Shown here: piece by piece, positions 1 through 11,434 of the stretch
Position numbering within the stretch: the stretch's first letter is position 1
Layout: the number at the start of each line of letters is the position of its first letter
Assembly (NCBI RefSeq): GCF_950295315.1
Contig: NC_080165.1
Coordinates: forward strand, 7,380,417-7,444,416
From: Erinaceus europaeus
Taxonomy: Eukaryota > Chordata > Mammalia > Eulipotyphla > Erinaceidae
Reading direction: 5' to 3'
Length of the DNA stretch: 64,000 nucleotides
Program-made: the position numbers and the translations under genes
The notes under the pieces: generated by a model
The model's database searches: none
The model's input: the letters and a program-made list of their open reading frames with translations, nothing else
What the model was told of the DNA's origin: nothing

Positions 1-26
1 CATCAGGTATATTGAGCTATAGTTTT

Positions 27-50
27 CTTTCTTTCTTTCTTCCTTTCTTC

Positions 51-109
<59 letters not shown>

Positions 110-117
110 TATTTCTT
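27..117. repeat. (CTTT)n microsatellite
   Basis: A nearly pure CTTT array with a few CTTC units. It abuts the antisense L1 relic that follows. Confidence 0.95.
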
Positions 118-955
118 GGTAGAGTCTCTCCCTGCTTTCAGGGTCAGAGTGCTGTTAACATAATAGAATGTGTTTTGGAGTGCTTCAGCCTAAATTATCT
201 GGAAGAGTTTGAGGAGAATCAGTGTTAGTTCATAGAAAGTCTTAAAACTTTCATTGCTAAAGCCATCAGGACTAGGGTTTTGTTTTTGGTAACAAGAACA
301 CAGTTTTGACTACTGACTCAATTTCTGTATTAATGTCAAGCTATTTCCTCTTGGCTTAAGCTTGGCAGGCAGTATTATTCGAGGAATGCATCTATTTCAT
401 CTAAATAGTCCATTTTATGTGCATATATATGGTCAAATATTCATGAATGATCCTTGTATCTCTCCATCTGCATTTGTAATTTCATCTCTCTCATTCCAGA
501 TTGTTTTTATCATAGCTTTCTCTCTTTTTAATTTTTGTGAGTCTACCCAGTTGTTTATCTTTTATTTATCCTTTCAAAGAAGTAGCTCTTGGATTCATTA
601 TTCTTTTGAATTATCTTTCCGGTTTCTGCTTCATTAATTTCTGCTCTGATTTTGATTATTTATTTCATTCTTCTGAAGTTTAGGCCTCTCTTCTGATCAC
701 TTTCAAGCTGAGTTAGTTGGAATGTTAGCAAACTTACTTGAATCATCACTGTTAATGTGGCTTTGTATTGCTATAAAATTATGTCTTAGGACAGTTTTGC
801 TGCACCCCAAAGGGTCTGGCAGTTGGCCTTTTAATTTTCATTATTCTCCAAGTATTTTTAATCTCTCTTTTTATTTATTTAGCATTATTCAAAAGCATAT
901 ACTATATTTTGTTTTGTGATTATCATGAGTATTTTGTATAATGTACAATGTCTAT
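118..955 (-). pseudogene. Old L1 ORF2 fragment, antisense
   Basis: The plus strand reads as the reverse complement of a degenerate mammalian LINE-1 ORF2 interior. Landmarks are the antisense phrases around 553-600 (TTGTTTATC...CAAAGAAGTAGCTCTTGGATTC) and the CTGCACCCCAAAGGGTCTGG near 801. No frame is open on either strand over a useful length, so it is a dead relic. Recognition is by memory of L1 sequence. Confidence 0.7.
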
Positions 956-959
956 AGAA

Positions 960-1893
960 TTTTCTTTTTTTATTTATAAAAAGGAATCACTGACAAAACC
1001 ATAGGATAAGAGGGGTATAACTCCATACCATTCCCACCACCAGAACTCTGTATCCCATCCCCTCCCTTGATAGCTTTCCTATTGTTTAACCCTCTTGGAG
1101 TATGGACACAAGGTCATTGTGGGATGAAGAAGGTGGAAGGTCTGGATTCTGTAATTGCTTCCCTGCTGAACATGGGTGTTGACAGGTGGATCCATACTCC
1201 CAGTCTGTCTCTCTCTTTCCCTAGTGGGGCAGGGCTCTGGGGAAGTGGGGCTCCAGGACACAGTGGCAGGGTCGTCTGTCCAGGGAAGTCTGGTTGGCAT
1301 CATGCTAGCATCTGGAACCTGGTGGCTGAAAAGAGAGTTAACATATAAAGCCAAACAAGTTGTTGACTAATCATGAACCTAAAGGCTGGAATGGTGCAGA
1401 TGATGAGTTGGGGGTACTCCATTTTGTAGATAGCTAGTAGACATATTTTAGTTATATTCCAAAGGGCTTGTGGCTATATATTTTTTTCCCTGAGCCTGAA
1501 ATCTGATATGCAGGTGGATCCAAGTTATTGTCTTGGGAGAAGATGTCATGACTAGAAAAAGGCCCAGAAAGCTGAATCAGGGAAAAAGAGTATCTCCCAA
1601 ATATGGGAAAGGTATATAAATATTGTTGACTATAAACAACATTGATTTGACCTGATCTGGGGTCCATATTCAGCTTAGGAGCCTATGTGACCTCTGCATT
1701 TCCTGTAGATCTGAGCTCACATTCTGTAGTCATGAGTAGAAAGGTTCCAAGCTGCCCCAATATCGACCCATCTTCCTCAGGTGTAGCATAGAGTATGTTG
1801 TCCAGCCTCCCTTCAGAGGATGCAACATTCTCTACCGTTGTTGATCCAAGTTGAGGGCAAGGTCCTATGGGGGTCCACAAAGGGGTCCATTCT
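960..1893 (-). mobile_element. L1 3'-end (3' UTR) copy
   Basis: This shares long stretches with the copies at 57989-58729 and 62845-64000. All contain ATTTATAAAAAGGAA, the phrase CATAGGATAAGAGGGGTA and the CCCACCACCAGAACTC block. The minus-strand copy ends in an A-rich tail at the low coordinate. The assignment to L1 comes from the 52878-54633 insertion, where the same sequence sits downstream of an ORF2 C-terminus. Open frames inside it are chance. Confidence 0.75.
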
Positions 1894-3170
1894 ACAGACT
1901 TTTCTAAGTTGGCCTTGGTTCAACAACATTCTATTGTATGTATCTATCATTCCCTCCCCTTTTCTTTGCCTGTTTTTGTTGTTCCTGGTTCCATTCTAAT
2001 ACTGCTCATTTCATTAAGAGTTAGAAGTCCACATACAACCATAATAAGAAAATTGGGGGCCCCAACTGCTGTCTATAAAAGCCACATCTTCTCTTTGTAG
2101 CCTCATGTGCTGTAGGAGGTTCACATCACCTGTAAGAGTTCTGAAAGTTCTTGGTGGGTTGGCATTCATTTTCACCTCCTGCTCCAATTTTCTTTTTATC
2201 TGTATCCCCAGGTTGATTCCTTTTTTCAAGTTTCTCCAGTACTACCATACTTAGCACTATTACTAATTGCCCAGGTCCAGAGGCTAGTCTTTGCTGTCAG
2301 AAAAAAAGGAAGAGTCCCAAAATAAGAAAGAACTTTAACTGCATTAGCATATCACAGACCAAAGGAAATTAGGTGCAGATAATATATATCAAAGGCTACC
2401 TCTTTATTTTCAGGTCTTTAGTCCTTAGTCAAATGCTTTCCTTAACATCAGTAAGACTTTGTAGGCAGATCAGTATCCTATTGCTCCTGAGTTCACAGGT
2501 TAAGTGCCCAGAATTTAGTTGCCTTCCTGACACAGACAATGTGCTTTGCTATATAAATGCCAAATGGACTGGATGCCACTAAGCATGGCTTCTTAAGTCT
2601 TGATAGTCTCTCCTTCACTTCTTTTTTTTCCCATCCATTGACCACACACAACTGAACCCATAAGTGGCTAAATGAGTTACTGAACAAATCTCAGCTGTGA
2701 TTTGTCAAGTTTTCAAGTGACTTTTTTCATGGCTTTAACAGGTTAATGACCAGAGTGATAAAAATTAGTGTCTACTCCATGGCCATGCCTCAAAAAGTCT
2801 CCTTTGTTTTATTTCTTGATTGGGAGGATGATTACCAGACTTTGCTCTGCTTGTGATATCCCCTCAAATGCTCTGTAAAAAAAAAAAGCACAATTTCCCT
2901 TTGTTATCACACTATAAATATACAACACTTTTAACACAAGATATTTGGTGTGTGCATTAAGCAATTCTGACACTAACTTCAGCAGACTCCATAGCTAAAG
3001 GAATAATCTCACAAGACTCTGCCCCCCATCCCATTTTCATGCTAGCCAGAAATGGAAAGTTCCAAGGTTACTTACAGGTCTGTCCAATTTGACTATAAAT
3101 CAGAGGACCCCCCCCCATAATTCCATCTTTGACTCTCGTAACTTGTTAGACTAGTTCACAGAACTTTATG
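1894..3170. other. No recognised gene; mostly unassigned sequence
   Basis: About 1.3 kb with no convincing exon, RNA gene or well-marked repeat boundary. It may include older L1 3' sequence up to about 2230. No frame shows a domain I recognise. Confidence 0.5.
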
Positions 3171-3199
3171 GACATATTATATGATAAAAATGTGATAAC

Positions 3200-3305
3200 T
3201 AATAAAATAGCTCACTTAAGAGTGCTCCTACTTTGCATAGATCATGAACATGACCCAGGTTCAAGTCAAATCCTCACTATACTAGAATATGTTTCCAATG
3301 CAATA

Positions 3306-3350
<45 letters not shown>

Positions 3351-3392
3351 CTCTCTTCCTGCATCTTTCTTTCTGTCTCTCTCACTGTCTGA
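3200..3392 (+). repeat. tRNA-derived SINE (type D) with (CT)n tail
   Basis: A box-A-like TAGCTCACTTAAGAG near 3207 and a box-B-like GGTTCAAGTC near 3258 are followed by a CT array at 3303-3348. The layout matches a tRNA-headed SINE with a pyrimidine-rich tail. Confidence 0.5.
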
Positions 3393-3399
3393 AAATGTT

Positions 3400-3860
3400 G
3401 ATCCATAGAGGCAAAGCCCAGGTGACAGCATCAACAATACAAAAGAAAACGATAAAAGACACAAAGGAACAGCCAGTTGAAGCGATGCATAGAAGCACAG
3501 AACAACATTTGGAAAGATATTGAGTTCAGAAGCTTCTGTCCCTATGGAGTTGTGCGACATCCTCCCAGAAAAGAGATGTATTTCCCAGCCTGGAAGCCCT
3601 CTTAAGCTCTTACTTGAAGACATTATAATGTAGTTGTGATTAATTCAATGTTAATCTCCATTCCTACTTCCTTTCCTGAAGATCTAATAGAGCTGAAAGA
3701 TTTAACTTCAAATCATAACTCGGTCTTCCTAGTGATCAGACCACATTCTACAGTGATACCAGAGACCACCAAGATATGTCTTATTATCACAGAAAATGCT
3801 CCTATAACTGAGAAAATGTGAAGGAATTTCACAATTTAGTATCAGGAATCAGAGTCAATG
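3400..3860. other. No recognised gene
   Basis: Unassigned sequence. Short open frames here have no recognisable domain. Confidence 0.4.
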
Positions 3861-3889
3861 AACAAACTTTCTCCTTTATATATTTTCAT

Positions 3890-4345
3890 TTTTTCTTAAT
3901 GATTAAGAACATATTGGTGATTTGACAAATTTTGCAAAATTATATAATTATACCATACATATCACCAATGTTCTGTGACACTCTTCTTCAACTGCCCCTC
4001 ACCTTCATCCCCATGATAACTACCATAATTCTCACAGAGTCTTAGAGACAATTTGGTCATTTTTTTTCTTTCTGCAAGTTCATGTGTTTTAATTCCTTTT
4101 ATTCCACATATGAGTGAAACCATGTAGTAGTTGTCTTTTATTTCTTTACTTACTTCATTCATTAAGCATAATCACCTCAAGTTCCATCTTGTCCTAAAGG
4201 ATACATTACTACTTTTTCAAATTGCATAATAGTATTCCATTGAATATATGTACCATAACTTCATCCAGTCATGCATTGATGGTCATTTTGTTGACTTCCA
4301 TACTTTGGCAATTGTGATTAAAATAGCTATGAATATAGTGGTCCC
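3890..4345 (-). repeat. Old L1 3' region, antisense
   Basis: The plus strand carries the familiar antisense L1 phrases: ATATGAGTGAAACCATGTAG, then AATAGTATTCCATTGAATATA, then GATGGTCATTTTGTTGACTTCC. They are in the order expected for an ancient L1 ORF2 C-terminus/3' UTR read backwards. Confidence 0.75.
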
Positions 4346-4534
4346 AAAGATCAATTATTTAAAAAATATTCTAATTCTCCTAACAGGAAATTGTGAGGAC
4401 TTGAAGAGCTCTGTGATGATCCAGAAAAACATTCCAATGTATGAATTTTATATTATTTCATAATCTATACAGGAAATAATAAAATCCATAAATTATGCAT
4501 TTGCATGCAAATTATGAAATAATAAAATCTTTTA

Positions 4535-4670
4535 AAATTTTTTATTTAGAAAAAGGATACATTGACAAAACCATAGGATAAGAGGGGTACAGCTTCACAC
4601 AGTTCCCACCACCTGACCTCCGTATCCCATCCCCTCCCCGACAGCTTAATCTTTAACCCTCTGGGAGTAT
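4535..4670 (-). mobile_element. L1 3'-end fragment
   Basis: AAAAAGGATACATTGACAAA followed by the CATAGGATAAGAGGGGTACA block, as in the 58 kb copy. A type A SINE abuts it at 4671. Confidence 0.7.
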
Positions 4671-4949
4671 ATTTATCTATTTATTTATTCCCTTTTGTTG
4701 CCCTTGTTGTTTTATTGGTGTAGTTATTATTGTTGCTGTTATTGATGTTATTGTTGGATAGGACAGAGAGAAATGGAGAGAGGAGGGAAAGACAGAGGGG
4801 GTAGAGAAAGACACCTGCAGACCTGCTTCACCGCCTGTGAAGCAACTCCCCTACAGGTGGGGAGCTAGGGGCTCAAACCGGGATCCTTAAGCCACTCCTT
4901 GTGCTTTGCACCACCTGTGCTTAACCCACTACGCTACTGCCTGACTCCC
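4671..4949 (-). repeat. SINE type A (ERI-like)
   Basis: Antisense copy. An A/T-rich tail and TTGTTGTT region come first, then GGACAGAGAGAAATGGAGAG, then box B (CTCAAACCGGGATCC) and the head near CTGACTCCC. Confidence 0.85.
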
Positions 4950-5009
4950 AGAGAAATCACTTTCTGCTCTTCACATGGTCACTCAGACTTACTGTGTAAC
5001 ATCTACATA

Positions 5010-5155
5010 TTTATTTATTTATTTATTATTTTATTACTAATTTAATAACAATTAACAAGACTGTAAAATAATAAGGGTGCAATTCCATACAGTTCCCACC
5101 AGCAAAGTTCTGTGTCCCATCCCCTCCATTGGAAACTTCCCTGTTTCTATTTATA
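5010..5155 (-). mobile_element. L1 3'-end fragment, diverged
   Basis: CAAGACTGTAAAATAATAAG then AGTTCCCACCAGCAAAGTTC and CCCATCCCCTCCATTGGAA. This matches the subfamily seen at 47.6 and 60.8 kb. Confidence 0.6.
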
Positions 5156-5159
5156 CAAA

Positions 5160-5655
5160 TCTAAGAATCGCCACCACTGCCATCATTTTTTTCCCCTCCA
5201 CTTTTCAGGGAAGTTTCCACCAGTGCAGAAATTCTCCCTGGTGGTGCAGAGGCAGGGCCTGGAATCTTGTTTGCTTTCATGGCAAAGTAAATACCCTCCC
5301 AGGAGACCTCTTAAGTCTAGCTGCAAGGTCTCAAAAGAGGGAGTTAACATTTATGTGCCTTCAGAGAACGGAGGTGGAAAGAAAAGCAGGCTCAAGGTAG
5401 TTTTTAGGAAATGAAACCCCCTTCTCGTTAGGTTAGAAGAAAGAAACCAGGGGGGGGGTGCTTATTTTGAAAAGAGTTGGGGGAAAATGAGTTTCTTTTA
5501 ATCTGGAGGTCCCACTGTGCGCCGCCCCGTCACGACCACCAGAGAGACTGACAAAGTCATCTCCTCTGGACCTGTATTCAGACTTCAAAGAAGCTGGGCA
5601 GAAGGACGGGAATGGGTCAACGCATTTTCCCCCCGTTATTGCTACAAACAATTAT
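5160..5655. other. No recognised gene
   Basis: Two overlapping plus-strand frames of about 100 codons (5077-5414) have no recognisable domain and look fortuitous. The rest is unassigned. Confidence 0.4.
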
Positions 5656-5658
5656 ACT

Positions 5659-6345
5659 GTCACAATTGATTAATAATGCTTTGGCAGTGCCTGGTGGAAA
5701 TGGAGAGTCAGAAGCACCCCCTCTCCCTTACACAGGAGCAAATTTGAAAGTTACATTATGAAAGTAGAGAAGGTGGGTCAACATAGATGGACAAAACAAG
5801 TCATGTTATGACTTGCCTCTCATAGAAACAATACAGAGATTGAGGCCTCCCAGGTACAAGTTGACATATTGAAACAAAGAAAGATTAATAGTTAAACTGT
5901 ACCAGACCTAGATGAACAGTGGTCCACGACTAGGCAAAGATCTGTACGCCCCCATAGAAGATTAATGGTAGAGATAGCCCTAAGCAAAAGTCTAAAACAA
6001 TTCTGGGTATGACCTCCCCTGGGAACAGAACGATACAAAGTATTGTACCCATTCTTTACAGTTATGGGGGAATAACATGTAGCCTGCCAAAGCCACAAGA
6101 CTATTGTTACTTCTTTATGAGCTGGTTGCTTAGACAACCTGAATGTAACCTGAAAAAAGTATAAAAGCTAATGCAGTTTCACTATTAAAACGAGTCCAGA
6201 TTCACCCTCCAATAGAGTGTGGTGTCTATCTGTTCTCCCTCACCGACTCCTGACCCACCTGGGAGGTTGCCTTCAAGACCCCTGACCCTCCTGCTGCTTG
6301 TCCACTGAGTGGTCTGCAGCACCACTGGTCCCCAGTTTAGGTAAT
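5659..6345 (+). mobile_element. Possible solo LTR, gammaretrovirus-type
   Basis: A TATAAAAG box at 6160-6167 and an ATTAAA signal near 6184 are followed by a CT/C-rich stretch with TGTTCTCCCTCACC. This is the U3-R-U5 order typical of ERV1-type LTRs. The start TGTCAC at 5659 is plausible, but I found no target duplication and no clear CA end, so the boundaries are guesses. Confidence 0.4.
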
Positions 6346-7530
6346 TAGCATATCAAACAAGAAGCCTTTTGCAGAAACCTGCTCAGGCCAGAAACTTTGA
6401 GTCTTGTAATTGACAGTTTCTCTGACTTACAAGGGAATCTTACTACCTAGTTTATGTCTTCTCTACTTACTCACCCACGTTCATGTTTCGTTTCATTTTC
6501 CACCTTATTTAGCATACATTTACCTCACCCTGTATAGTTCCTTGCCATTCAGTTTAATTTCTGTACCACCAAGTCAGTATTTTTATTCTTTTTTATTCAA
6601 ACTGTCTTCTTACTTGAGATAACTCTGTCCTGATATGAGCCTTCATAGGGAATGATATCCTATTTCCACTCTAATCTCAAAAAGAATCAATTAATTTTGT
6701 CTCATACCTAGAAGATATTCACTAGGAGAAAATTGTAGGAGAGATTGTCATATAGAACTGTTGAATTTAACAGATGTTCTTAATCAGTAAACAGTATATG
6801 GTGTGGTTACATTCATAGAATACGCATATTCAGGAAAAATATATATTACGGATTTGCCTTCCATCCCTGGGACTCTGAATTTTTGAAATTCTGGGAGTCT
6901 GTTGCCTGAGAAAAGATTGGATCTCATAGCAGATACATTGTAATAAATCCTCAGGATTGAAATGAGACAGTTTTACAGCTGAATTTTCTCAGGAAGTACA
7001 GTCTGAGGTGGAGATTAACATGCAAATTATCAGTGATCTCCAGAGCTACAATCTGAGAAAAGGAGCAAGAAGCAGCAGGACTGAGCAGAAGGTAACTGGG
7101 GCTTAAGCCTCAAGATACTTCCATTGTTATTGAAGAGGGAAGCCAAAGACCTGTGGAGGTATGCAGTATGCAGTATGGAGTTATGCCCCTCTAATTTTAA
7201 AATGCTTCAAACTATTATTAAATCCCTAATAAAAAGTAGAAAATCAGCATCAACAGACAACGGGTAGCACCTTTGAAAAGCTCAAAACTGAGTGGTCCAA
7301 TGTGTTTGCTATGATGATGGAAAGCCACAGAATCACATTTCAATTTAAATCAATGCATATTAAAAGACATGAACAGTTCTTCCCTCATACGACCACTTGT
7401 TCAATAGTCACCAGTGGTTAACATACTAGGTATTACAGACAGAATATTTCTGTTATTACAGAAAGCTCTGTAGACCAGCGACTCTTCAGTTCATCTTGAG
7501 AGGCACCTCAGGAGGTGGTACTATTCATTG
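6346..7530. other. No recognised gene
   Basis: About 1.2 kb of unassigned, AT-rich sequence. A short direct iteration of GCAGTATG occurs near 7164-7177. No domain-bearing frame was found. Confidence 0.45.
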
Positions 7531-7534
7531 ACCA

Positions 7535-7690
7535 GTACTAATTGACCAGTGAATGTGAACATGTGTGGTCCTGGGTTCGAATCCCAGTATGACATACATC
7601 AGAGTCCTGTTCTACTCCCCCTCCCCTTCCCTGTGCATATGTTCTTGCTCTCACAGTAATGAATGAATATATATTTTTTTTTTAAAAAAA
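7535..7690 (+). repeat. tRNA-derived SINE (type D), degenerate
   Basis: Box-B-like GGGTTCGAATCCCAG at about 7574-7588, then a pyrimidine-rich stretch and an A/T tail. Confidence 0.45.
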
Positions 7691-7908
7691 GGCATCCTGG
7701 GCATGTAGTAGCACACCTAGTTACGTGCACACATTACAGTGCGCAAGGACCCAGGTTCAAGGCCCTGGTTTCCACCAGCAGGGGGGATGCTTCATGAGTG
7801 GTGAAGCAGGGCTGCAGGTGTTTCTCTGTCTTTTTCTTCCTCTCTATCCCCTCTTGATTTCTACCTCTATCCAATTAAAAAAAATAAAACTACTAAATAA
7901 AAAAAAAG
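7691..7908 (+). repeat. SINE type B
   Basis: Head TAGTAGCACACCTAG, box-B-like GGTTCAAGGCC, the GGTGAAGCAGGGCTGCAGGT block, CTCTATCC and an A-rich tail. Confidence 0.85.
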
Positions 7909-7911
7909 CCA

Positions 7912-8112
7912 CAGGCCAGGTGTTGGGCGCACATGGTTAAGCACACACATTGCAATGTGCAAGGCCCCCGGCCCTCACCTGCAGGGGGGAAAGCTTCTCA
8001 AATGATGAAACAAGGCTGCAGGTATCTCTCTATCTCTCCCTCCCCTCTCAATTTCTCTCTGTATTTATCCAATGTTAAACAAATAAATATTGGTTTTTTA
8101 AAAAAAAAAGTT
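7912..8112 (+). repeat. SINE type B, diverged
   Basis: Same architecture as the preceding copy, arranged head to tail with it. Contains GCACACATTGCAATGTGCAAGG and GGCTGCAGGTATCTCTC, ending AAATAAATATTGG. Confidence 0.8.
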
Positions 8113-8352
8113 GTAAAAAAGTTACCTGGAAGATTTTTTTTTTAATTCAGATTGCTGACATTATACCCCAAAGTGCTGATTCAATAAGCATTTTTTTAGG
8201 CCTGAAATTATGAACTTGTAACAGTTCCCAACTAAGTGATGCTTGTGCCACTGGACCACGGAAAAGATCACTACCAAACTGTATACTACACACTACAACA
8301 CTGCTACACAGTACACTGTACACTGTGCACTGTACACTACTACATATCCCAC

Positions 8353-8455
8353 TGGGGGTGCCAGGTGGTGGTGTACCTGGTTAAATGCACACTACAGGTT
8401 CAAGCCCCTGGTCCCCAACTGGAGGGGGAAACTTCAAGAGTGGTGAAGTAGAGCT

Positions 8456-8517
<62 letters not shown>

Positions 8518-8550
8518 GTCTTTAGCCAATAATAAATAAATAAAATAAAT
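8353..8550 (+). repeat. SINE type B with (CT)n expansion
   Basis: Head GTGGTGTACCTGGTTAAATG, box B GGTTCAAGCCCC, and a CT array expanded to about 55 bp at 8461-8515 where the consensus has only CTCTCTGTCTCTC. Tail AATAATAAATAAATAAA. Confidence 0.85.
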
Positions 8551-8692
8551 TTCACTTTGGACATTACTGTTATGGGACTGTGATGGATCTGGGGGTGGAA
8601 GAATTGAACTAAAATTAAAGGGATGGGAGGGATTTTCCCCTTAAAGTAGGAAGATATTTGACAAGATAAACTCCTTTTGAGAATATATAGGT

Positions 8693-8910
8693 GGGCAGAA
8701 TATATAGGGTGGCACACCTGGTTGAATGTATATATTACAGTGCTCAAGGACCTGGATTTGAGCCCCCAGTCCCCCACGTGCAGGGGGAAAGCTTTGTGAG
8801 TGGTGAAGCAGGGCTGCAGGTGTCTCTCTGTCTCTCTCCCTCTCTATCACTCTCTTGATTTCTGTCTGTCTCTATCCAATAAATAAAGATAATAAAAAAT
8901 TAAAAAAGAA
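8693..8910 (+). repeat. SINE type B
   Basis: GGTGGCACACCTGGTTGAAT head, GATTTGAGCCCCCAGTCC box-B region, GTGAAGCAGGGCTGCAGGTG block, tail CCAATAAATAAAGATAATAA. Confidence 0.9.
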
Positions 8911-9680
8911 TATATCAGTATATAGTTATGTTATCTATAATGTATATAGGATATATAGTTACATTAAGGATGTATTTCTCATCATGTGATATCAGGAGAG
9001 GGGTAAAGTTGGCTGGTGAGTTGAGCAGCTAAAAATGGAGAAGCATGCTAATAATTGTTATTTTAGCTAATTGTTAATTATGCTAATAATTGTTATTTTT
9101 CTACCTCAGAATTTAATCCTCATCCTTATATCAAAGGAATGCTATATGGCATGGGGCATAGTAATATGTTAAGCTTTATTTCATAGTATGGAAGTCCAAA
9201 GGCAGCTGTTATATCTATTCCCTGTCCTCAAATGCTTAAAAAGTGTGGTGTACAATAAATTAGATTTACCTGCCAGGGACTTGGAACCTTCTAGGAATGA
9301 CTCAAGGAAGAGCAGCTGGTCAGAATTTGTTTAAAGTGATACAATATTGAGTGACTCTGACAAGCTTGAGTTTGTTAATGGAGGCAATATTCTGAGCAGC
9401 AATTGTAGAGAGAGCTGATGACATGGTGACATCTTGGACAGGTCTGCCGTGACACAATCTTTTTCTCCTGCCTGTTTTCTAAGGCTAATTTTTAAACCAT
9501 TTCTAAGAACTCCTCAATGCTCATTCAATAATTCCCAATTTTTTTAATTGAATCACTTGACATTAGACTATGAAGTTTGTAACCAACAGTCTTATTCTGG
9601 AATATTTCTTTGACTAGCTAGTTATGTCCTTGGCTCTCACAGAGATTAATTCCAGTTGGGTCTATACCAACAGATTAGAG
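8911..9680. other. No recognised gene
   Basis: Unassigned AT-rich sequence containing a near-direct repeat of a GCTAATAATTGTTATTTT phrase at about 9048-9065 and 9082-9099. Confidence 0.45.
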
Positions 9681-9682
9681 AG

Positions 9683-9945
9683 TGGTTTTTTTTTTTTTTT
9701 TTTTTTGGTTTTTCTATTTTGATTTTTCCTTGCAAGGGAGAGAGAAATTGAAAGCAAAGCGGGGTAGATAAAGAAGGAGAGAAGTTGCAAGAGAGAGAGG
9801 AAGAGAGGAAGAATGAGACTTGTAGAGTTGTTTCACTGATCTTGAAGCTTCCCCTAGCAGCTGGGGACCAGGGGCTTGAACCTGTGTCCTTCTGCACTGT
9901 AATGTGTGTGCTTTATCTAGTGCATTATTACCACCTGCTCCTCCC
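9683..9945 (-). repeat. SINE type B
   Basis: Antisense copy with a 22-bp T tract (its A-tail), GAGAGAGAAATTGAAAG, box B antisense GGGGCTTGAACCTGTGTCC and the head near ACCACCTGCTCC. Confidence 0.8.
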
Positions 9946-10520
9946 TCCCTTTTTTTCCCTGTGTTACTTTGCCAAAAAAGTATTTCCGAATGAGCATAAA
10001 ACCAGATAGTGGGGTTCTGTGGATACAGATATGCAGAATTTCATTCACACCTCAGAGTTCTGCTGAAATGTCTCCCACATGTGTCTGCCTCTTCTCCGCG
10101 TAGGACTACCTAATCTCACACACAGGCTCAATGTTCCTTTCTATATTGGGTGCAAGCAGCTATGTCAAGTATAAGTATTGTATGGGTATTTATAAACATA
10201 AACATCTTAAGGGTGTGCATAATTGAGTGATCGCTTGCCTAGTACATAGACTATATTAGACTGGCTATCTCCAGCTCTAATGATTATATCAGGATCTGTG
10301 TTTACTCTGTAAATCCTGACCTTACCCCAAGGAGGTCGGCATAACTCAGGGGCATCAGATATGGCAGGCTTCTTGTTAGCCTGAAGACCTGTTAACCACT
10401 ATCTGTGTTTACTCTGATATGGCAAAAACACTCCTGGGATCTGGAGACAGGACTACAGAGATAACAAAGAATTTCTGACATGTCTGATAACGCATAGCTG
10501 TTAGTAATTAAAAAAAAATT
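9946..10520. other. No recognised gene
   Basis: Unassigned. A segment around 10300-10430 holds a loose internal duplication of a phrase including TGTGTTTACTCTG (10298 and 10404). Confidence 0.4.
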
Positions 10521-10534
10521 AGTTCAGCAGAACT

Positions 10535-10735
10535 TGGCCTGGAGTTGGTGTATTGCACCAAACTAAAAGACTGGGGGTGGAGGGAGGTGGACCCTGGAAC
10601 AGGATGGCAGAGAAGGACCTAGTGGAGGTTGTATTGTTATATGGAAAACTGGGAAACGTTATGCATGTACAAATCATTGTATTTTACTGTTGACTGTAAA
10701 CCATTAATCCTCCAATAAAGAAATAAGAAAAAGTT
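10535..10735 (+). mobile_element. L1 3'-end, second subfamily
   Basis: Shares TTGGTGTATTGCACCAAA..., a GGCAGAGAAGGACCTAG-like block and TGACTGTAAACCATTAATCC with the copies at 32110-32322 and, antisense, 48867-49165 and 57285-57560. It ends in an AATAAAGAAATAAGAAAAA tail. Confidence 0.6.
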
Positions 10736-10739
10736 CAGC

Positions 10740-11220
10740 AGAGAAATAATAGGCATTATAATTCAGAGGTCTATCAAGAAATCAGAGGTTCTCCAAAAAT
10801 GAATGCGTATATGAAACTTTGTACTTTTGTTTCATCCTGTTCTTCCTCATATATTTTTAGTTCTTTATATAACAAACCTGTCATTTTCATTCTTGTGTTC
10901 CCAAAACATCAACTAGTATAACATTTGAATATGCATTAAGAAGAAAGGGGAGAGTCTTCCTGTCTTTACACCCTTGCCATAAATTTCACCTGGTTTATGG
11001 GCCTTTTCTGAATCATCTCTATTGAGTTCTGCACAAATCAATCATTTCTGTTTTACCCTAGTTCAGTTCCCTTGTCTTTTATCACTCTGCTAATCATATA
11101 ATTTATATATTTTTAATTTATTTCTCTTCATATCTATTTTGTCTTCTTGGCTACAAACTCTGTGAGAACAGTCGCCTCTACGGCAGAGCTATCTGAGAAA
11201 AATATCACATTAAGATTCAA
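10740..11220. other. No recognised gene
   Basis: Unassigned. The phrase TACAAACTCTGTGAGAACAG near 11151 resembles an ancient interspersed repeat, but I cannot place it. Confidence 0.4.
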
Positions 11221-11224
11221 CATC

Positions 11225-11400
11225 TTATTTTTCTTTTTGTTCATACAAACAGAGAAATATTGAGAAGGAAAGGGAAATAGGCAGGGGGAGAGACAGAGAG
11301 ACACCTACAGGACTATAACACCTTTGGGGAAGCCCTTCCCCACCCCTGCAGCTAGGAACCAGGGGCCTGAAACCAAAGTCTTTGCTCATGGTAAATGTTG

Positions 11401-11432
<32 letters not shown>
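11225..11432 (-). repeat. SINE type B, diverged, with (CT)n
   Basis: GAGACAGAGAGACACCTACAGG and a box-B-like GGGGCCTGAAACC in antisense, ending in a CT array at 11401-11430. Confidence 0.7.

Positions 11433-11434
<2 letters not shown>

Noticed and set aside
5077..5414. Two overlapping plus-strand ORFs of about 100 codons
   Set aside because: They start in an L1 3' end and show no domain. Two frames open together suggests low stop density by chance.
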